From: JBMOGA01 sp049318625
Lineage (GTDB): Bacteria; Pseudomonadota; Alphaproteobacteria; Rhizobiales; Hyphomicrobiaceae
NCBI GenBank assembly: GCA_049318625.1
Contig: JBMOGA010000009.1
Span: 1 to 64,000 of the forward strand
DNA length: 64,000 bases
Direction of reading: 5' to 3'
Shown: positions 41,466-50,771 of the stretch, piece by piece
Layout of the letters: each line of letters starts with the position of its first letter
Position numbering within the stretch: the first letter of the stretch is position 1
Notes under the pieces: model-generated
What the model was told of the DNA's origin: nothing
Seen by the model: only the letters and a program-made list of their open reading frames with translations
The model's database searches: none
Program-made: the position numbers and the translations under genes

Positions 41466-41909
41466 ATGCGATCCATCGACCTTTCGCCGCTCTATCGGTC
41501 CACCATCGGCTTCGAGCGCCTCGTCCAGCTGCTCGACGGCGTGGCATCCCAGGAGAGCGACGGCGGCTTTCCTCCCTACAATATCGAGCGGCTCGGCGAT
41601 AACGAGTACCGCATTACCATGGCGGTCGCCGGCTTCGGCCGTGGCGAGATCAAGATCGAGGCGAAAGAGACCAGCCTCGTTGTCCGCGGCGAGAAGGCCG
41701 CCGAAGACAAGAGCCGTCAGTTCCTGCATCGCGGCATCGCGGCCCGCAATTTCGAGCGGCGCTTCCAGCTTGCCGATTACGTCGAAGTGAAAGGTGCGGA
41801 CTTGGAGAACGGGCTCCTGCACATCGATCTGGTGCGGAACCTGCCGGAGCGCATGCGCGCCCGCACGATCGCGATCGGCGGCGGCGAGACGAAGCAGATC
41901 GAAGGCTGA
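41466..41909 (+). CDS. Hsp20 family small heat-shock protein (IbpA-like)
   Basis: 147 residues from ATG 41466 behind AAGGAG; a GTG three bases earlier is in frame. The N-terminus RSIDLSPLYRSTIGFERL is the alphaproteobacterial IbpA pattern, followed by the alpha-crystallin domain PPYNIERLGDNEYRITMAVAGF through GIAARNFERRFQLADYVEVKGADLENGLL. It binds unfolding proteins in the cytosol without ATP. Upstream sequence suggests thermosensor control. Convergent with galU across a GC hairpin. Confidence 0.92.
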   Translation: MRSIDLSPLYRSTIGFERLVQLLDGVASQESDGGFPPYNIERLGDNEYRITMAVAGFGRGEIKIEAKETSLVVRGEKAAEDKSRQFLHRGIAARNFERRFQLADYVEVKGADLENGLLHIDLVRNLPERMRARTIAIGGGETKQIEG

Positions 41910-41930
41910 TTCCCGCCACGGCATCGGTAG

Positions 41931-41953
41931 GGCCGGCGCCCATGGCGCCGGCC
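41931..41953. terminator. Hairpin between convergent Hsp20 and galU genes
   Basis: GGCCGGCGCC and GGCGCCGGCC form a perfect 10-bp stem with loop CAT, followed by ATTCTGTT on the plus side. A weak intrinsic terminator serving Hsp20, possibly both directions. Confidence 0.45.
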
Positions 41954-41964
41954 ATTCTGTTGGG

Positions 41965-42849
41965 TCAGAGAAGCTTTTGTATCTCGGCCTTGAAATCGCC
42001 CGCCAGGTCCTCTCGGGCCAGTGCGTAGGCGACGTTGGCGGTGAGAAACCCGATCTTCGACCCGCAGTCGTAGATCTTGCCGTCGAAGCGCACGGCGAAG
42101 AACGGTTGCGCCAAGTCCTTCTGCAGCTTGATCATGGAGTCAGTGAGCTGGATCTCGCCGCCGGCACCGCGCTCCTGCTTCTCCAGCAACTCGAAGATCT
42201 CGGGCTGCAGAATGTAGCGGCCAGTGATGTGGAGGTTCGACGGCGCCGTGCCACGCGGCGGCTTCTCCACCATGGCGGTGATCGGGCTGACCTTGGCGGC
42301 CCTGTCGGTGACGCCGACGATGCCGTACTGGTGCGTCTGGTCCTCGGGCACCGGGGAGACGGCGACGTGATTGCCGCCGTGCGCCTCGTAGGCGTCCATC
42401 ATCTCGGCGAGGCAGGGCCGGCCGGCATGGTGCAGCATGTCGGGCAGCAGCAGGGCGAACGGCTCGGAGCCGACGATCTCGCGCGCACACCAGACGGCGT
42501 GGCCGAGGCCGAGGGGTGCCTGCTGGCGGGTGAAGCTGGTCTGGCCGGCGCCCGGCAGGTCACTGAGCAGCGCTTCGAGTTCCTTCTTCTTACCGCGCTC
42601 GGCCAACGTGCGCTCGAGTTCGAACTGGTTGTCGAAGTGGTCCTCGATAACGCCCTTATTGCGCCCCGTCACGAAGATGAAGTGCTCGATTCCGGCGGCT
42701 CGGGCCTCGTCCACCACGTGCTGGATGACCGGACGATCGACGACCGTCAGCATCTCCTTCGGCATCGACTTGGTGGCGGGGAGAAACCGGGTTCCGAGCC
42801 CGGCGACGGGAAACACGGCTTTGCGAATGCGCTTCTTGAGGGGGGCCAT
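41965..42849 (-). CDS. galU: UTP-glucose-1-phosphate uridylyltransferase
   Basis: 294 residues; ATG 42849 with GGAG upstream. GalU makes UDP-glucose for envelope polysaccharides. It has the nucleotidyltransferase core AVFPVAGLGTRFLPATKSMPKEML near the N-terminus, RNKGVIEDHFDNQFELE, and VEKPPRG near residue 200. Divergent from galE, the next enzyme in UDP-galactose supply, with about 247 bases between starts holding both promoters. Confidence 0.94.
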   Translation of the reverse strand: MAPLKKRIRKAVFPVAGLGTRFLPATKSMPKEMLTVVDRPVIQHVVDEARAAGIEHFIFVTGRNKGVIEDHFDNQFELERTLAERGKKKELEALLSDLPGAGQTSFTRQQAPLGLGHAVWCAREIVGSEPFALLLPDMLHHAGRPCLAEMMDAYEAHGGNHVAVSPVPEDQTHQYGIVGVTDRAAKVSPITAMVEKPPRGTAPSNLHITGRYILQPEIFELLEKQERGAGGEIQLTDSMIKLQKDLAQPFFAVRFDGKIYDCGSKIGFLTANVAYALAREDLAGDFKAEIQKLL

Positions 42850-43096
42850 CAACTGCTCCGACCGAGAGTTTGATCGACCTCGACGGAGTCGCTGCTGCGA
42901 TCCATCGAGAGCGGGAATCATACTCTACATCATGGATTTAGGGTCCAACTCAGGCTTTCGGTGCACGCGCACGACGCTTCCACCGATCGCATCGTTGGGC
43001 GGCAATTAGACGATTTATGCACTGACTTGCCATAGAAGCTATTTCAGGGCGGAGGCAATGCCGGAATACCTACGCCGTTAACGAAAGAGGTTGTGC

Positions 43097-44074
43097 ATGT
43101 CCGTTCTGGTTACCGGTGGCGCCGGGTACATCGGCAGCCACATGGTTTTGGATCTGGTCGATGCGGGCGAGTCGGTTGTCGTCCTGGACGACCTGTCGAC
43201 CGGGTCGCGCAAGGTGGTCCCCAAGAAGGCCGAACTCGTGATCGGTGATGTCGGCGATATGGCGCTGGTCGGTCAGCTGATCGAGCGCCATCGGGTCACG
43301 GCCATCATTCATTTCGCCGGTTCGATCGTGGTGCCGGACTCGGTCGCGGATCCGCTGGCCTACTATTTGAACAATACGGTGAAGTCGCGCGCCCTGATCG
43401 CTGCGGCCGTCCAGGGTGGCGTGCACAACTTCATCTTCTCGTCGACGGCGGCGGTCTACGGCATGCCCAAGATCAATCCGGTCGCCGAGAGCGCGACACT
43501 CGCGCCGATATCGCCCTACGGGTCGTCGAAGCTGATGACCGAGATGATGCTGCGGGACGTCGCGCATGCCCACGACTTCCGCTATGTGGCGCTGCGCTAC
43601 TTCAACGTGGCGGGGGCCGATCCGGCCGGTCGCTCCGGGCAGTCGACCCCGCGGGCGACCCATCTCATCAAGATCGCCAGCGAGACGGCGCTCGGCAAAC
43701 GCCCGCGTATGGATGTGTTCGGCACGGACTACGAGACGGCCGACGGCACCTGCATCCGCGACTACATCCATGTGAGCGACCTCGCCCGGGCCCATGCGGC
43801 CGCGCTCGCCTATCTGCGGGCGGGTGGCGCCTCGGACGTCTTCAACTGCGGCTACTCCCGTGGCTATTCGGTGCTCGAGGTGATCGCGGCCGTGAAGAAG
43901 GCCGCGGGGTGCAACTTCGAGGTCCGTCTGGCCCCGCGTCGGCCCGGAGATCCGGCCGCCCTGGTGGCGGCCTCGGGCAAGATCCGCGAGCGGCTCGGCT
44001 GGGTGCCGGGTCTCGACGATCTCGACGGAATCGTTGCCCACGCGCTGGCCTGGGAGCGCAAGCTCAGCGCCTGA
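43097..44074 (+). CDS. galE: UDP-glucose 4-epimerase
   Basis: 325 residues; ATG 43097 with GAGG upstream is preferred to an in-frame TTG at 43091. The NAD-binding motif VTGGAGYIGSHMV is at the N-terminus, the catalytic Ser is in IFSSTAAVYGMP and the Tyr/Lys pair in SPYGSSKLM. It interconverts UDP-glucose and UDP-galactose in the cytosol. Its neighbours galU (divergent) and suhB (downstream) fit envelope-sugar supply. Confidence 0.94.
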   Translation: MSVLVTGGAGYIGSHMVLDLVDAGESVVVLDDLSTGSRKVVPKKAELVIGDVGDMALVGQLIERHRVTAIIHFAGSIVVPDSVADPLAYYLNNTVKSRALIAAAVQGGVHNFIFSSTAAVYGMPKINPVAESATLAPISPYGSSKLMTEMMLRDVAHAHDFRYVALRYFNVAGADPAGRSGQSTPRATHLIKIASETALGKRPRMDVFGTDYETADGTCIRDYIHVSDLARAHAAALAYLRAGGASDVFNCGYSRGYSVLEVIAAVKKAAGCNFEVRLAPRRPGDPAALVAASGKIRERLGWVPGLDDLDGIVAHALAWERKLSA

Positions 44075-44284
44075 CGGCGCGGTTGCGCTTGCCAGCGGCG
44101 TCCCGGGGGTCTAGGGCAATGTCCGATCCGACGGAACCGCGGTCGCGGTTCCCAGATCGAATGCGATGGCCCGAAACGCTTCAAATTCGAGCAGCTCAAG
44201 CCGATCCCCGTGTCGCCGGACGCGACACTTCGGGATCGGCCGATGCTCTCGTCGAGGTGGTCGAGCGAAGGACAGGACTCCCGA

Positions 44285-45085
44285 ATGCCCGCTTCAGCGC
44301 TGATGAACGTGATGGTGCAAGCGGCCCGCAAGGCGGCGCGCGGGCTCAACCGGGATTTCGGTGAGGTCGAGCAGTTGCAGGTCTCGATCAAGGGACCGGC
44401 CAACTTCGTGTCGGCCGCCGATCAGAAGGCAGAGAAGACCATCTATCAGGAGTTGTCGAAGGCGCGGCCCGGCTACGGGTTCCTGATGGAGGAAGGCGGC
44501 GAGATCGAGGGGGCCGACAAGACCCACCGCTGGATCATCGATCCGCTCGATGGCACGACCAACTTCCTGCACGGCATCCCGCTGTTCTGCATCTCGCTGG
44601 CCCTCGAGCGCGAAGGGCAGGTGGTGGCCGGGGTCGTCTACAACCCGATCGCCGACGAACTCTACACCGCTGAGCGCGGCAAGGGGGCTTATCTCAACGA
44701 CCGGCGCCTGCGGGTGGCGGCTCGAAAAACGTTGGCGGACGCGGTGATCTCGACCGGAATTCCCCACCGGGGGCGCCCCAATCATCCGCGGTTCCTCAGG
44801 GAAGTCGAGGGGCTGATGGGGGAGGTGGCCGGGGTTCGCCGGACCGGTTCGGCGGCTCTCGATCTGGCCTGGACCGCGGCCGGCCGGGTCGATGGTTACT
44901 GGGAGCACGACATCGAGCCCTGGGATATGGCGGCCGGACTGCTGCTCGTTCGCGAGGCCGGCGGCTACGTGACCGATGCCGAGGGCGGTCCCAAGGTGTT
45001 CGAGACCGGCTCGGTCGTGGCCGGCAACGGTCCGATCCACAAGGCCCTGCTCGGCATCATCGATACGGCGATGCGTACGGCCTGA
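44285..45085 (+). CDS. suhB: Inositol monophosphatase family protein (SuhB-like)
   Basis: 266 residues from ATG 44285; the frame stays open upstream, so a longer form from GTG 44210 cannot be excluded. Motifs of Mg-dependent phosphatases are clear: FLMEEGGEIEG, the WIIDPLDGTTNFLHG core near residue 85, and WEHDIEPWDMAAGLLLVREAGG near residue 210. It would dephosphorylate inositol-1-phosphate or related esters, and SuhB also modulates Nus-factor antitermination in enteric bacteria. No Shine-Dalgarno is evident. It lies 210 bases after galE. Confidence 0.9.
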   Translation: MPASALMNVMVQAARKAARGLNRDFGEVEQLQVSIKGPANFVSAADQKAEKTIYQELSKARPGYGFLMEEGGEIEGADKTHRWIIDPLDGTTNFLHGIPLFCISLALEREGQVVAGVVYNPIADELYTAERGKGAYLNDRRLRVAARKTLADAVISTGIPHRGRPNHPRFLREVEGLMGEVAGVRRTGSAALDLAWTAAGRVDGYWEHDIEPWDMAAGLLLVREAGGYVTDAEGGPKVFETGSVVAGNGPIHKALLGIIDTAMRTA

Positions 45086-45241
45086 AGCTGCGGTCCCGCC
45101 GTTCGCCCGCGGCTGAGGGCGGCGTGTTAACCGCGCACAGAATAACAGCGGGATTAACGCCAGGTTGCACGATGTTGCCGGTTTTCCCTGTCATAGGGAG
45201 ACGATAAGCTCGCGACAACGATCGGTCCTGCGGAGCAACTC

Positions 45242-46255
45242 ATGGCGCGCATACGTCCTGCGGAACTCGGTACGGCCCCGTACCACCGTACCCTTTCCGC
45301 GCCCGGCGTCTTTCTGGCGCGCATGATGATCTTCCTGGCGTTGGTCGGGCTGATCGCGGCGATCCTGTCGGAACCATTGATCAGAGCGTTCAAGGAGAAC
45401 CCGTTTCTCAACGGCATGATCGTCACCGCGTTGCTGGTCGGCATCTTCTACATGTTCGGTCAGGTGGCCCGGCTCTACCCCGAGATCCGGTGGGTCAACG
45501 CCTTCCGGATCGCCGATCCGGGGCTTGCGATGACCCATCGGCCGCTGTTGCTGGCGCCGATGGCGACGATGCTGCGCGACCGCACCGGGAGCCTGCAGCT
45601 GTCGACGATGGCGATGCAGACGATCATGGATTCGATCGCCTCCCGCCTCGACGAGGCGCGCGACACCGGCCGGTATCTCGTCGGATTGATGGTATTCCTC
45701 GGTCTGCTGGGGACATTCTGGGGTCTGCTGGAGACCATCTCGTCGGTCAGCCGCGTGATCGGCGCGCTCGATACCAAGGCCAGCGACAGCGTGCTGGTCT
45801 TCGAAGAGTTGAAGGCCGGACTTGCGGCGCCGCTCAAGGGCATGGGCACGGCCTTCGCGTCGTCACTGCTCGGTCTGGCCGGTTCTCTGATCCTCGGCTT
45901 CCTCGATCTGCAGGTCACCCAGTCGCACAATCGCTTCTACAACGAACTCGAGGAATGGCTGTCGGGCATCACCGAACTCGTGCCGGGTGCCGGCGGCGAT
46001 GTCGGCAATCGTCAGCTGTTCCTTGCGATCAGTGATCTCAACCGTCACATCGGGGTGTTGGTGGATCGCGTCTCGAGCGGCGGGGGCGGCGATACCGGTC
46101 TGGCCCAAGGGGTGCAGCAGCTGGTCAGTTCGATGCGCGACGAGCAGCAGATCGTGCGGCAGTGGCTGTACGAGCAGGCCAGCCAATCGGTCGGGCGGCA
46201 CGACGACGTGACGAAGCGGCTGGAAATGATCCGGCAGACGCTCGGCAAGCGGTGA
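45242..46255 (+). CDS. MotA/TolQ/ExbB family proton-channel-like membrane protein
   Basis: 337 residues with N-terminal hydrophobic segments around 27-45 and 55-75, and a second pair around 142-162 and 195-215 that carry the MotA/ExbB core (VGLMVFLGLLGTFWGLLETI, LKGMGTAFASSLLGLAGSLI). The C-terminal region is soluble and helical. It overlaps nothing but is only four bases upstream of an OmpA-domain gene, so the two make a stator-like pair. Known relatives power flagella, Tol-Pal, TonB or defence systems; none of those partners is nearby, so the driven machine is unknown. Confidence 0.85.
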   Translation: MARIRPAELGTAPYHRTLSAPGVFLARMMIFLALVGLIAAILSEPLIRAFKENPFLNGMIVTALLVGIFYMFGQVARLYPEIRWVNAFRIADPGLAMTHRPLLLAPMATMLRDRTGSLQLSTMAMQTIMDSIASRLDEARDTGRYLVGLMVFLGLLGTFWGLLETISSVSRVIGALDTKASDSVLVFEELKAGLAAPLKGMGTAFASSLLGLAGSLILGFLDLQVTQSHNRFYNELEEWLSGITELVPGAGGDVGNRQLFLAISDLNRHIGVLVDRVSSGGGGDTGLAQGVQQLVSSMRDEQQIVRQWLYEQASQSVGRHDDVTKRLEMIRQTLGKR

Positions 46256-46259
46256 ACCG

Positions 46260-47282
46260 ATGGCACGGCGACGCTCAGCGGGTGACAATGGCATCTACTG
46301 GCCGGCCTACGTCGACATGCTGTCGACGCTGCTCATGGTGTTCGTCTTCCTCGCGTCGGTGTTCATGCTGGCGCAGTACTTCGTCTCCCAGGAGGCGAGC
46401 GGCAAAGACACCGCGCTTGCCCGGCTCGCCCGGCAAATCACAGAGTTGACGAGCCTGCTTTCGCTCGAAAAGGGCAAGAGCAAGAGCGCCGAGGACGAGT
46501 TGGCAGCGCTGCAGGCGACGTTGGCGACGCTGCGCGACGAAAACACCAAACTGCAAGGTTTCGCCCTGTCGGGCGACGAGCGCGCCAAAGGCTTTGCCGG
46601 ACAGGTGGCGGCGCTCAGTGCCGATCTCGACAGTCAGAAGGCGATATCGAACGAGGCACTGGCCAAGGTCGACATTCTCAATCAGCAATTGTTGGCGCTG
46701 CGCCGGCAGATCGCGGCGTTGAACGAAGCCCTCGAGGCTTCGGAGAAGAAGGACAAGGATTCCCAGGACCGCATCAAGGATCTCGGTCAGCGGCTGAACT
46801 CCGCGCTCGCCCGTCAGGTGCAGGAGCTGCAACGTTATCGATCGGACTTCTTCGGACGCCTCAGGGAACTGCTCCGTGATCGTCGTGATATCCGCGTGGT
46901 CGGCGACCGTTTCGTCTTCCAGTCCGAGGTTCTGTTCCCGTCGGGCCAGGCGCAGATGACGCCGGAAGGACTCGCGGCGCTCGATCAACTGGCGTCGGCG
47001 ATCGTGGAACTGGAGCGTCAGATCCCGCCCGAGATCAACTGGGCCCTGCAAGTCGATGGGCATACCGATATCCGGCCGATCAGCAATCCGCAGTTCCCGT
47101 CCAACTGGGAGTTGTCGACGGGGCGCGCCATCTCCGTGGTGCGCTACCTCGTGAGCCGAGGGGTATCGGCGAAGCGTCTGGTGGCGGCCGGATACGGCGA
47201 GTTCGCGCCGCTCGAGGACGGCATCAGCGAGGACGTCCTGCGGCGCAACCGGCGCATCGAACTCAAGCTGACCAACCGGTGA
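46260..47282 (+). CDS. OmpA-domain MotB-like membrane protein with coiled coil
   Basis: 340 residues. One N-terminal membrane segment (about 15-38, MLSTLLMVFVFLASVFMLAQY), then a long coiled coil (about 55-200) rich in Ala, Leu, Glu, Lys, then a periplasmic OmpA-like peptidoglycan-binding domain (QVDGHTDIRPI, NWELSTGRAISVVRYL, RRIELKL). This is the MotB/ZorB layout. Starts four bases after its proton-channel-like partner. The coiled coil is longer than in MotB. No Tol, flagellar, TonB or Zorya genes flank it. Confidence 0.85.
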   Translation: MARRRSAGDNGIYWPAYVDMLSTLLMVFVFLASVFMLAQYFVSQEASGKDTALARLARQITELTSLLSLEKGKSKSAEDELAALQATLATLRDENTKLQGFALSGDERAKGFAGQVAALSADLDSQKAISNEALAKVDILNQQLLALRRQIAALNEALEASEKKDKDSQDRIKDLGQRLNSALARQVQELQRYRSDFFGRLRELLRDRRDIRVVGDRFVFQSEVLFPSGQAQMTPEGLAALDQLASAIVELERQIPPEINWALQVDGHTDIRPISNPQFPSNWELSTGRAISVVRYLVSRGVSAKRLVAAGYGEFAPLEDGISEDVLRRNRRIELKLTNR

Positions 47283-47304
47283 GCACGCGCTAGGCCGGGC
47301 CCAG

Positions 47305-49119
47305 CTATTCGGCGGCCAGAGCCTCGGACTGGGCACCGAACTGCAGTTCGGCCAGCCGTGCGTAGAGGCCGCGCTTGCGCAACAGCTCGGCGTGGGTTCC
47401 CTGTTCGACGATGCGTCCCTCGTCCAGCACGACGATCCGGTCGACCTTCTGAATGGTGGCCAGGCGGTGGGCGATGACGAGGGTCGTGCGGCCGCGCATC
47501 ACGCCTTCGAGCGCGGTCTGCACCTCGCGCTCGCTCTCGGCGTCGAGCGCGCTGGTGGCCTCGTCGAGCAGCAGGATGGGAGCGTCGCGAAGAATGGCCC
47601 GCGCGATGGCGATGCGCTGGCGCTGGCCCCCCGACAACGTGACGCCGCGCTCGCCGAGGCGGGTCTCGTAGCCGGCCGGCAGCGCACGGATGAAGCCATC
47701 GGCCTGGGCGGCGACGGCGGCGCGCGCGACATCGGCGTCGGAGGCGCCGGGGGAGCCGTAGCGAATGTTCTCGGTTACGGTATCCGCGAACAGGGCGACT
47801 TCCTGCGGCACCAGCGCCATACGGCTGCGCAGTGCGGCAAGATCGGCCGTCTCGACCGGGACATCGTCGACCAGGATGCGGCCCGACGTCGGATCGTAGA
47901 GACGCAGGAGCAGGTTGAAAATCGTCGATTTTCCAGCCCCCGATGGGCCGACCAGGGCCACCGTCTCGCCGGGCCGGACCGTGAGATCGATGTTGTTGAC
48001 GGCCGCGGTTTCGGGCCGCTGGGGATAGCAGAAGCGCACGGTCTCGAACGCGATTGCGCCGCGCGCCGGGGTCGGCATGGGGGTCGGGTTCGGCGGTGAC
48101 TTGATTTCCGGCTCGACCGCCAGCAGCTCGGTCAGGCGTTCGGCGGCGCCGGCGGCCTGAGAGACCTCGCCCCACACCTCAGAGAGTTCCGCCAGCGCAC
48201 CAGCGGCGAACACGGCGTAGAGAATGAACTGACTCAACGTGCCGCCCGTCATCTCGCCGGCAACGACGCGATTGGCGCCGTACCACAGGATGGTGACGAC
48301 GGAGGCGACCGTCAGGAACATGGCAAGGCCGGTCAGGCCGGCACGCGCCGACAGACGATCACGGGCCGCCGTGAACGAGCGCTCGACGGCGGCTGAGAAG
48401 CGGTTGGCGACGACGCCCTCGTGAGCGAACGCCTGCATGGTGCGCACCGCCGACAGGTTCTCGGCAGCATAGGCGGACGCCTCGGCGAGGGTGTCCTGGG
48501 CTTTGCGCGAGAGCTTGCGGACGAAGCGGCCATAAGCGATGAGCGGCAGCACGATCAGCGGGATCGCGCCGAGCACGAGCACCGAAAGCTTGGCGCTGGT
48601 GATGAACATGAGGCTCATGGCGCCGATCAGCATGATCACGTTGCGCAGCGCCTGACTGATGGTCGAGCCGGCCACCGACTTGAGCTGGGTCGTGTCGGCG
48701 GTCAGCCGGCTCATCACCTCGCCGGAGTGGGTCTTCTCGAAGAAGGCCGGACCGAGGGTCGCCAGGTGACGGAAGACGTCGGCCCGCAGGTCCGAGACCA
48801 CGCGCTCGCCGAGGTAGTTCACCAGGTAGAACCGGCTCGCACCGGCAACCGCGAGGACGAAACCGACCAGGATCAGCATCAAGAAGTAGTTGCCGATGAA
48901 GGCGCCATTGCCGGCCGTGAAGCCGATGTCGATCATCCGGCGGATCGCGATGGGGACGCTCAACATGGCGAGGGCGGATACGACGAGCGCGATGCCAGCC
49001 AGCGCCAGGGTGCCCGGCTGCCGCAGCAGGTAGGGCTTCAGGGCCATCAGCGGCTTCAGCGACCGCTTGGGTCGCGCCGAAGTCTCGTCCTCGCGGGGGT
49101 CTGCTACTCGAACGGTCAC
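47305..49119 (-). CDS. ABC transporter, fused permease-ATPase (MsbA-like exporter)
   Basis: 604 residues from GTG 49119 behind AGAGGA; the frame continues upstream to 49227. Six membrane segments in residues ~35-300 form a type I ABC exporter domain, then the nucleotide-binding domain: Walker A GPSGAGKST near 395, signature LSGGQRQR near 500 and Walker B ILLLDEATSALD near 520. Likely exports lipid or a drug across the inner membrane; substrate unknown. Divergent from rpmE, a gene order common in alphaproteobacteria. Confidence 0.88.
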   Translation of the reverse strand: MTVRVADPREDETSARPKRSLKPLMALKPYLLRQPGTLALAGIALVVSALAMLSVPIAIRRMIDIGFTAGNGAFIGNYFLMLILVGFVLAVAGASRFYLVNYLGERVVSDLRADVFRHLATLGPAFFEKTHSGEVMSRLTADTTQLKSVAGSTISQALRNVIMLIGAMSLMFITSAKLSVLVLGAIPLIVLPLIAYGRFVRKLSRKAQDTLAEASAYAAENLSAVRTMQAFAHEGVVANRFSAAVERSFTAARDRLSARAGLTGLAMFLTVASVVTILWYGANRVVAGEMTGGTLSQFILYAVFAAGALAELSEVWGEVSQAAGAAERLTELLAVEPEIKSPPNPTPMPTPARGAIAFETVRFCYPQRPETAAVNNIDLTVRPGETVALVGPSGAGKSTIFNLLLRLYDPTSGRILVDDVPVETADLAALRSRMALVPQEVALFADTVTENIRYGSPGASDADVARAAVAAQADGFIRALPAGYETRLGERGVTLSGGQRQRIAIARAILRDAPILLLDEATSALDAESEREVQTALEGVMRGRTTLVIAHRLATIQKVDRIVVLDEGRIVEQGTHAELLRKRGLYARLAELQFGAQSEALAAE

Positions 49120-49356
49120 TTTGATCCTCTGGGGCAGCGCGTCTCGCTGCCGCTGCACAATATCGCGTCGGCCCCGACTGTGCATGCCCGCGTGACGGGC
49201 GCAAGGGGCCGGGACAAACCGGGACAATCGGGAGCCCGCTTGTTTCGCATCGCGGCCTCAGGTATAGAAGCGCCTTCGATTTTCAAACCGACATCCGAAG
49301 GCGCGAGGTTGCCCCCTGGCCGCTCAGGGCTTGTCGCCGGCACTTGCGAGGACGCC

Positions 49357-49581
49357 ATGAAGAAAGACGCTGATTTCCATCCCGACTACCACCAGATCAA
49401 GGTGGTGATGACCGATGGCACCGAGTTCACCACCTACTCGACCTACGGCGCACCGGGCGACACGCTGTCGTTGGACATCGATCCGACCACGCATCCGGCC
49501 TGGACCGGCGGCGATGCCAAGCTGACCGACCGCAGCGGCCGCCTGTCGCGGTTCAAGAAGCGGTTCGAAGGCCTCTTCTAG
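49357..49581 (+). CDS. rpmE: 50S ribosomal protein L31
   Basis: 74 residues from ATG 49357. L31 of the cysteine-free type: starts MKKDADFHPDYHQIKVV, continues TDGTEFTTYSTYG and ends RSGRLSRFKKRFEGLF. It lacks the zinc-binding cysteines of the C-plus form, as usual in this class. Ends just before a strong bidirectional terminator. Confidence 0.95.
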   Translation: MKKDADFHPDYHQIKVVMTDGTEFTTYSTYGAPGDTLSLDIDPTTHPAWTGGDAKLTDRSGRLSRFKKRFEGLF

Positions 49582-49618
49582 GGCCGGGCTTCAACTGCCC
49601 ACGCGATTGCAACGCAGA

Positions 49619-49654
49619 AGCCCCGCGGCGGAGATGGTCCGCGCGGGGTTTTTT
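49619..49654. terminator. Bidirectional intrinsic terminator between rpmE and rcdA
   Basis: CCCCGC with the inner CGGA pairs to TCCG and GCGGGG (49621-49648), followed by six Ts on the plus strand. It separates two convergent genes. Confidence 0.85.
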
Positions 49655-49670
49655 GGCATGTGCGACAGGG

Positions 49671-50222
49671 TCAGGATTTCGTGGCGGCCGAGGCGAACGC
49701 CGAGCTCACGCGATCGAGCTGAGCGGCCACCGGGTTGCGCGCGAGGTCCGGCTGTTGGTTGGCGCTGCGCGTCAACACCTGATCCAGCTGGAGCACGCGG
49801 TCGGTGAGCTGTAAGCTCTCCTGGATCAAGGCCCGCAGACCTTCGGGCAGCTCGGCGAAACGGCTGATCTGATCCGGCCGGCCCGAGGTGCGCAGCTTGA
49901 TGCGCATGCCCTTGGCGATCGCCTCCTCCTCGGAGATCTCGCCCTCGTTGAGGGCGCGCCGCACGAGCAGCCACGACGCAAGCTCCAGCAGCCGGGTGGT
50001 CAGCCGCATGCTTTCGGTTGCGTAGATGACGGAGACCTGAGGCGGCAATTGCTTGGCCGCCCGCCGTCCATCGCCGTCGAGATAAGCCGCCGACCGTTCG
50101 ACGAGCGCCATGCCGTCGCGGAAGATGGCTGTGAAATGCTCAGAGGATCCGAGCTTGCGCGCGAATGACACGGTGACCGTCTGGCCGCCGGCATCACCTT
50201 GCGAGTTGGACGTTTTTGACAT
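49671..50222 (-). CDS. rcdA: RcdA family protein (DUF1465), adaptor for CtrA proteolysis
   Basis: 183 residues matching DUF1465/RcdA, with a mostly helical body: FARKLGSSEHFTAIFRDGMALVERSAAYLDG, then VIYATESMRLTTRLLELASWLLVRRALNEGEIS and a third helix region. In Caulobacter RcdA links CpdR-primed ClpXP to CtrA and other substrates for regulated degradation in the cell cycle. Here it is convergent with rpmE and followed by its own promoter region; CpdR is encoded 11 kb away in the same window. The C-terminal tail is divergent, as is normal. Function is by family, not tested in this organism. Confidence 0.82.
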   Translation of the reverse strand: MSKTSNSQGDAGGQTVTVSFARKLGSSEHFTAIFRDGMALVERSAAYLDGDGRRAAKQLPPQVSVIYATESMRLTTRLLELASWLLVRRALNEGEISEEEAIAKGMRIKLRTSGRPDQISRFAELPEGLRALIQESLQLTDRVLQLDQVLTRSANQQPDLARNPVAAQLDRVSSAFASAATKS

Positions 50223-50368
50223 GTTTCACCCTGACACACACAGCTACGATCCGTGGATGGTCCCGGCCAAGGTGCCATCCGGCGGTTAACGAGTTGCCTC
50301 ACAATAGGAGCAATTTGAGGCGGCCGGCAAACAACTCGCAACAAACGATCATGCAAGAACCGTGCATG

Positions 50369-50396
50369 AAAAAAGAGCCGCTTTCGAAGCGGCTCT
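50369..50396 (-). terminator. Intrinsic terminator of the DUF1192 gene
   Basis: On the minus strand GAGCCGCTT and AAGCGGCTC (50375-50383 and 50387-50395) form a nine-bp stem, loop CGA, followed by six Ts (50374 down to 50369). It lies about 120 bases after the DUF1192 stop; the 295-base gap to rcdA otherwise holds only the rcdA leader. Confidence 0.8.
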
Positions 50397-50517
50397 CCAA
50401 GTCGACAGATGGGGCGTCGTAGCGCGTGGCCATCGCCCCGCGCGCTCTGGTGTTTACGACGACGGCAGAGTGTCCGAACATGCCTAACGACCCCTTAATC
50501 CGATCCGGCGCGCGCGA

Positions 50518-50706
50518 TCACTTGCGGAACAGCGCATCGGCGGCCGATTTGCGGGCCGCCTTGGTCGCCAGTTCGTCATTGGTGCGGGCGATTTCGGCCT
50601 GGAGCGCGGTGATGCGCGCCGCGAGGTCCTCGACCGACAATGCGGTGAGGTCGTCGCCGACGGTGATGGTGCGCGCCGGTCGCGGGCGTGCCTCGTCCCA
50701 ATCCAT
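50518..50706 (-). CDS. DUF1192 family small protein
   Basis: 62 residues from ATG 50706 behind GGGGAGG. Matches DUF1192: a short N-terminal part MDWDEARPR then a helical, probably coiled-coil segment VEDLAARITALQAEIARTNDELATKAARKSAADALF. No membrane segment. It is divergent from the quinone oxidoreductase gene, 65 bases apart. Role unknown. Confidence 0.85.
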   Translation of the reverse strand: MDWDEARPRPARTITVGDDLTALSVEDLAARITALQAEIARTNDELATKAARKSAADALFRK

Positions 50707-50771
50707 GACGCCTCCCCTTGTGCCCGGCGCGGGCGTTGGGCAACTGTCGTGCCCCAACCTCTGAGGCACCC

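Noticed and set aside
44119..44364. Reading frame between galE and suhB starting at ATG 44119
   Set aside because: It overlaps the suhB coding region in another frame, and its protein has no recognisable family. Treated as spurious.
45120..45165. TTAAC-containing sequence resembling a CtrA box before the ExbB-like gene
   Set aside because: The two TTAAC copies are far more than seven bases apart, so it is not a proper CtrA site.
45242..47282. ZorA/ZorB-like pair, hinting at a Zorya defence system
   Set aside because: No ZorC, ZorD or ZorE gene follows; the next gene is an ABC exporter on the other strand, and flanks are housekeeping. Kept only as an uncharacterised stator-like pair.
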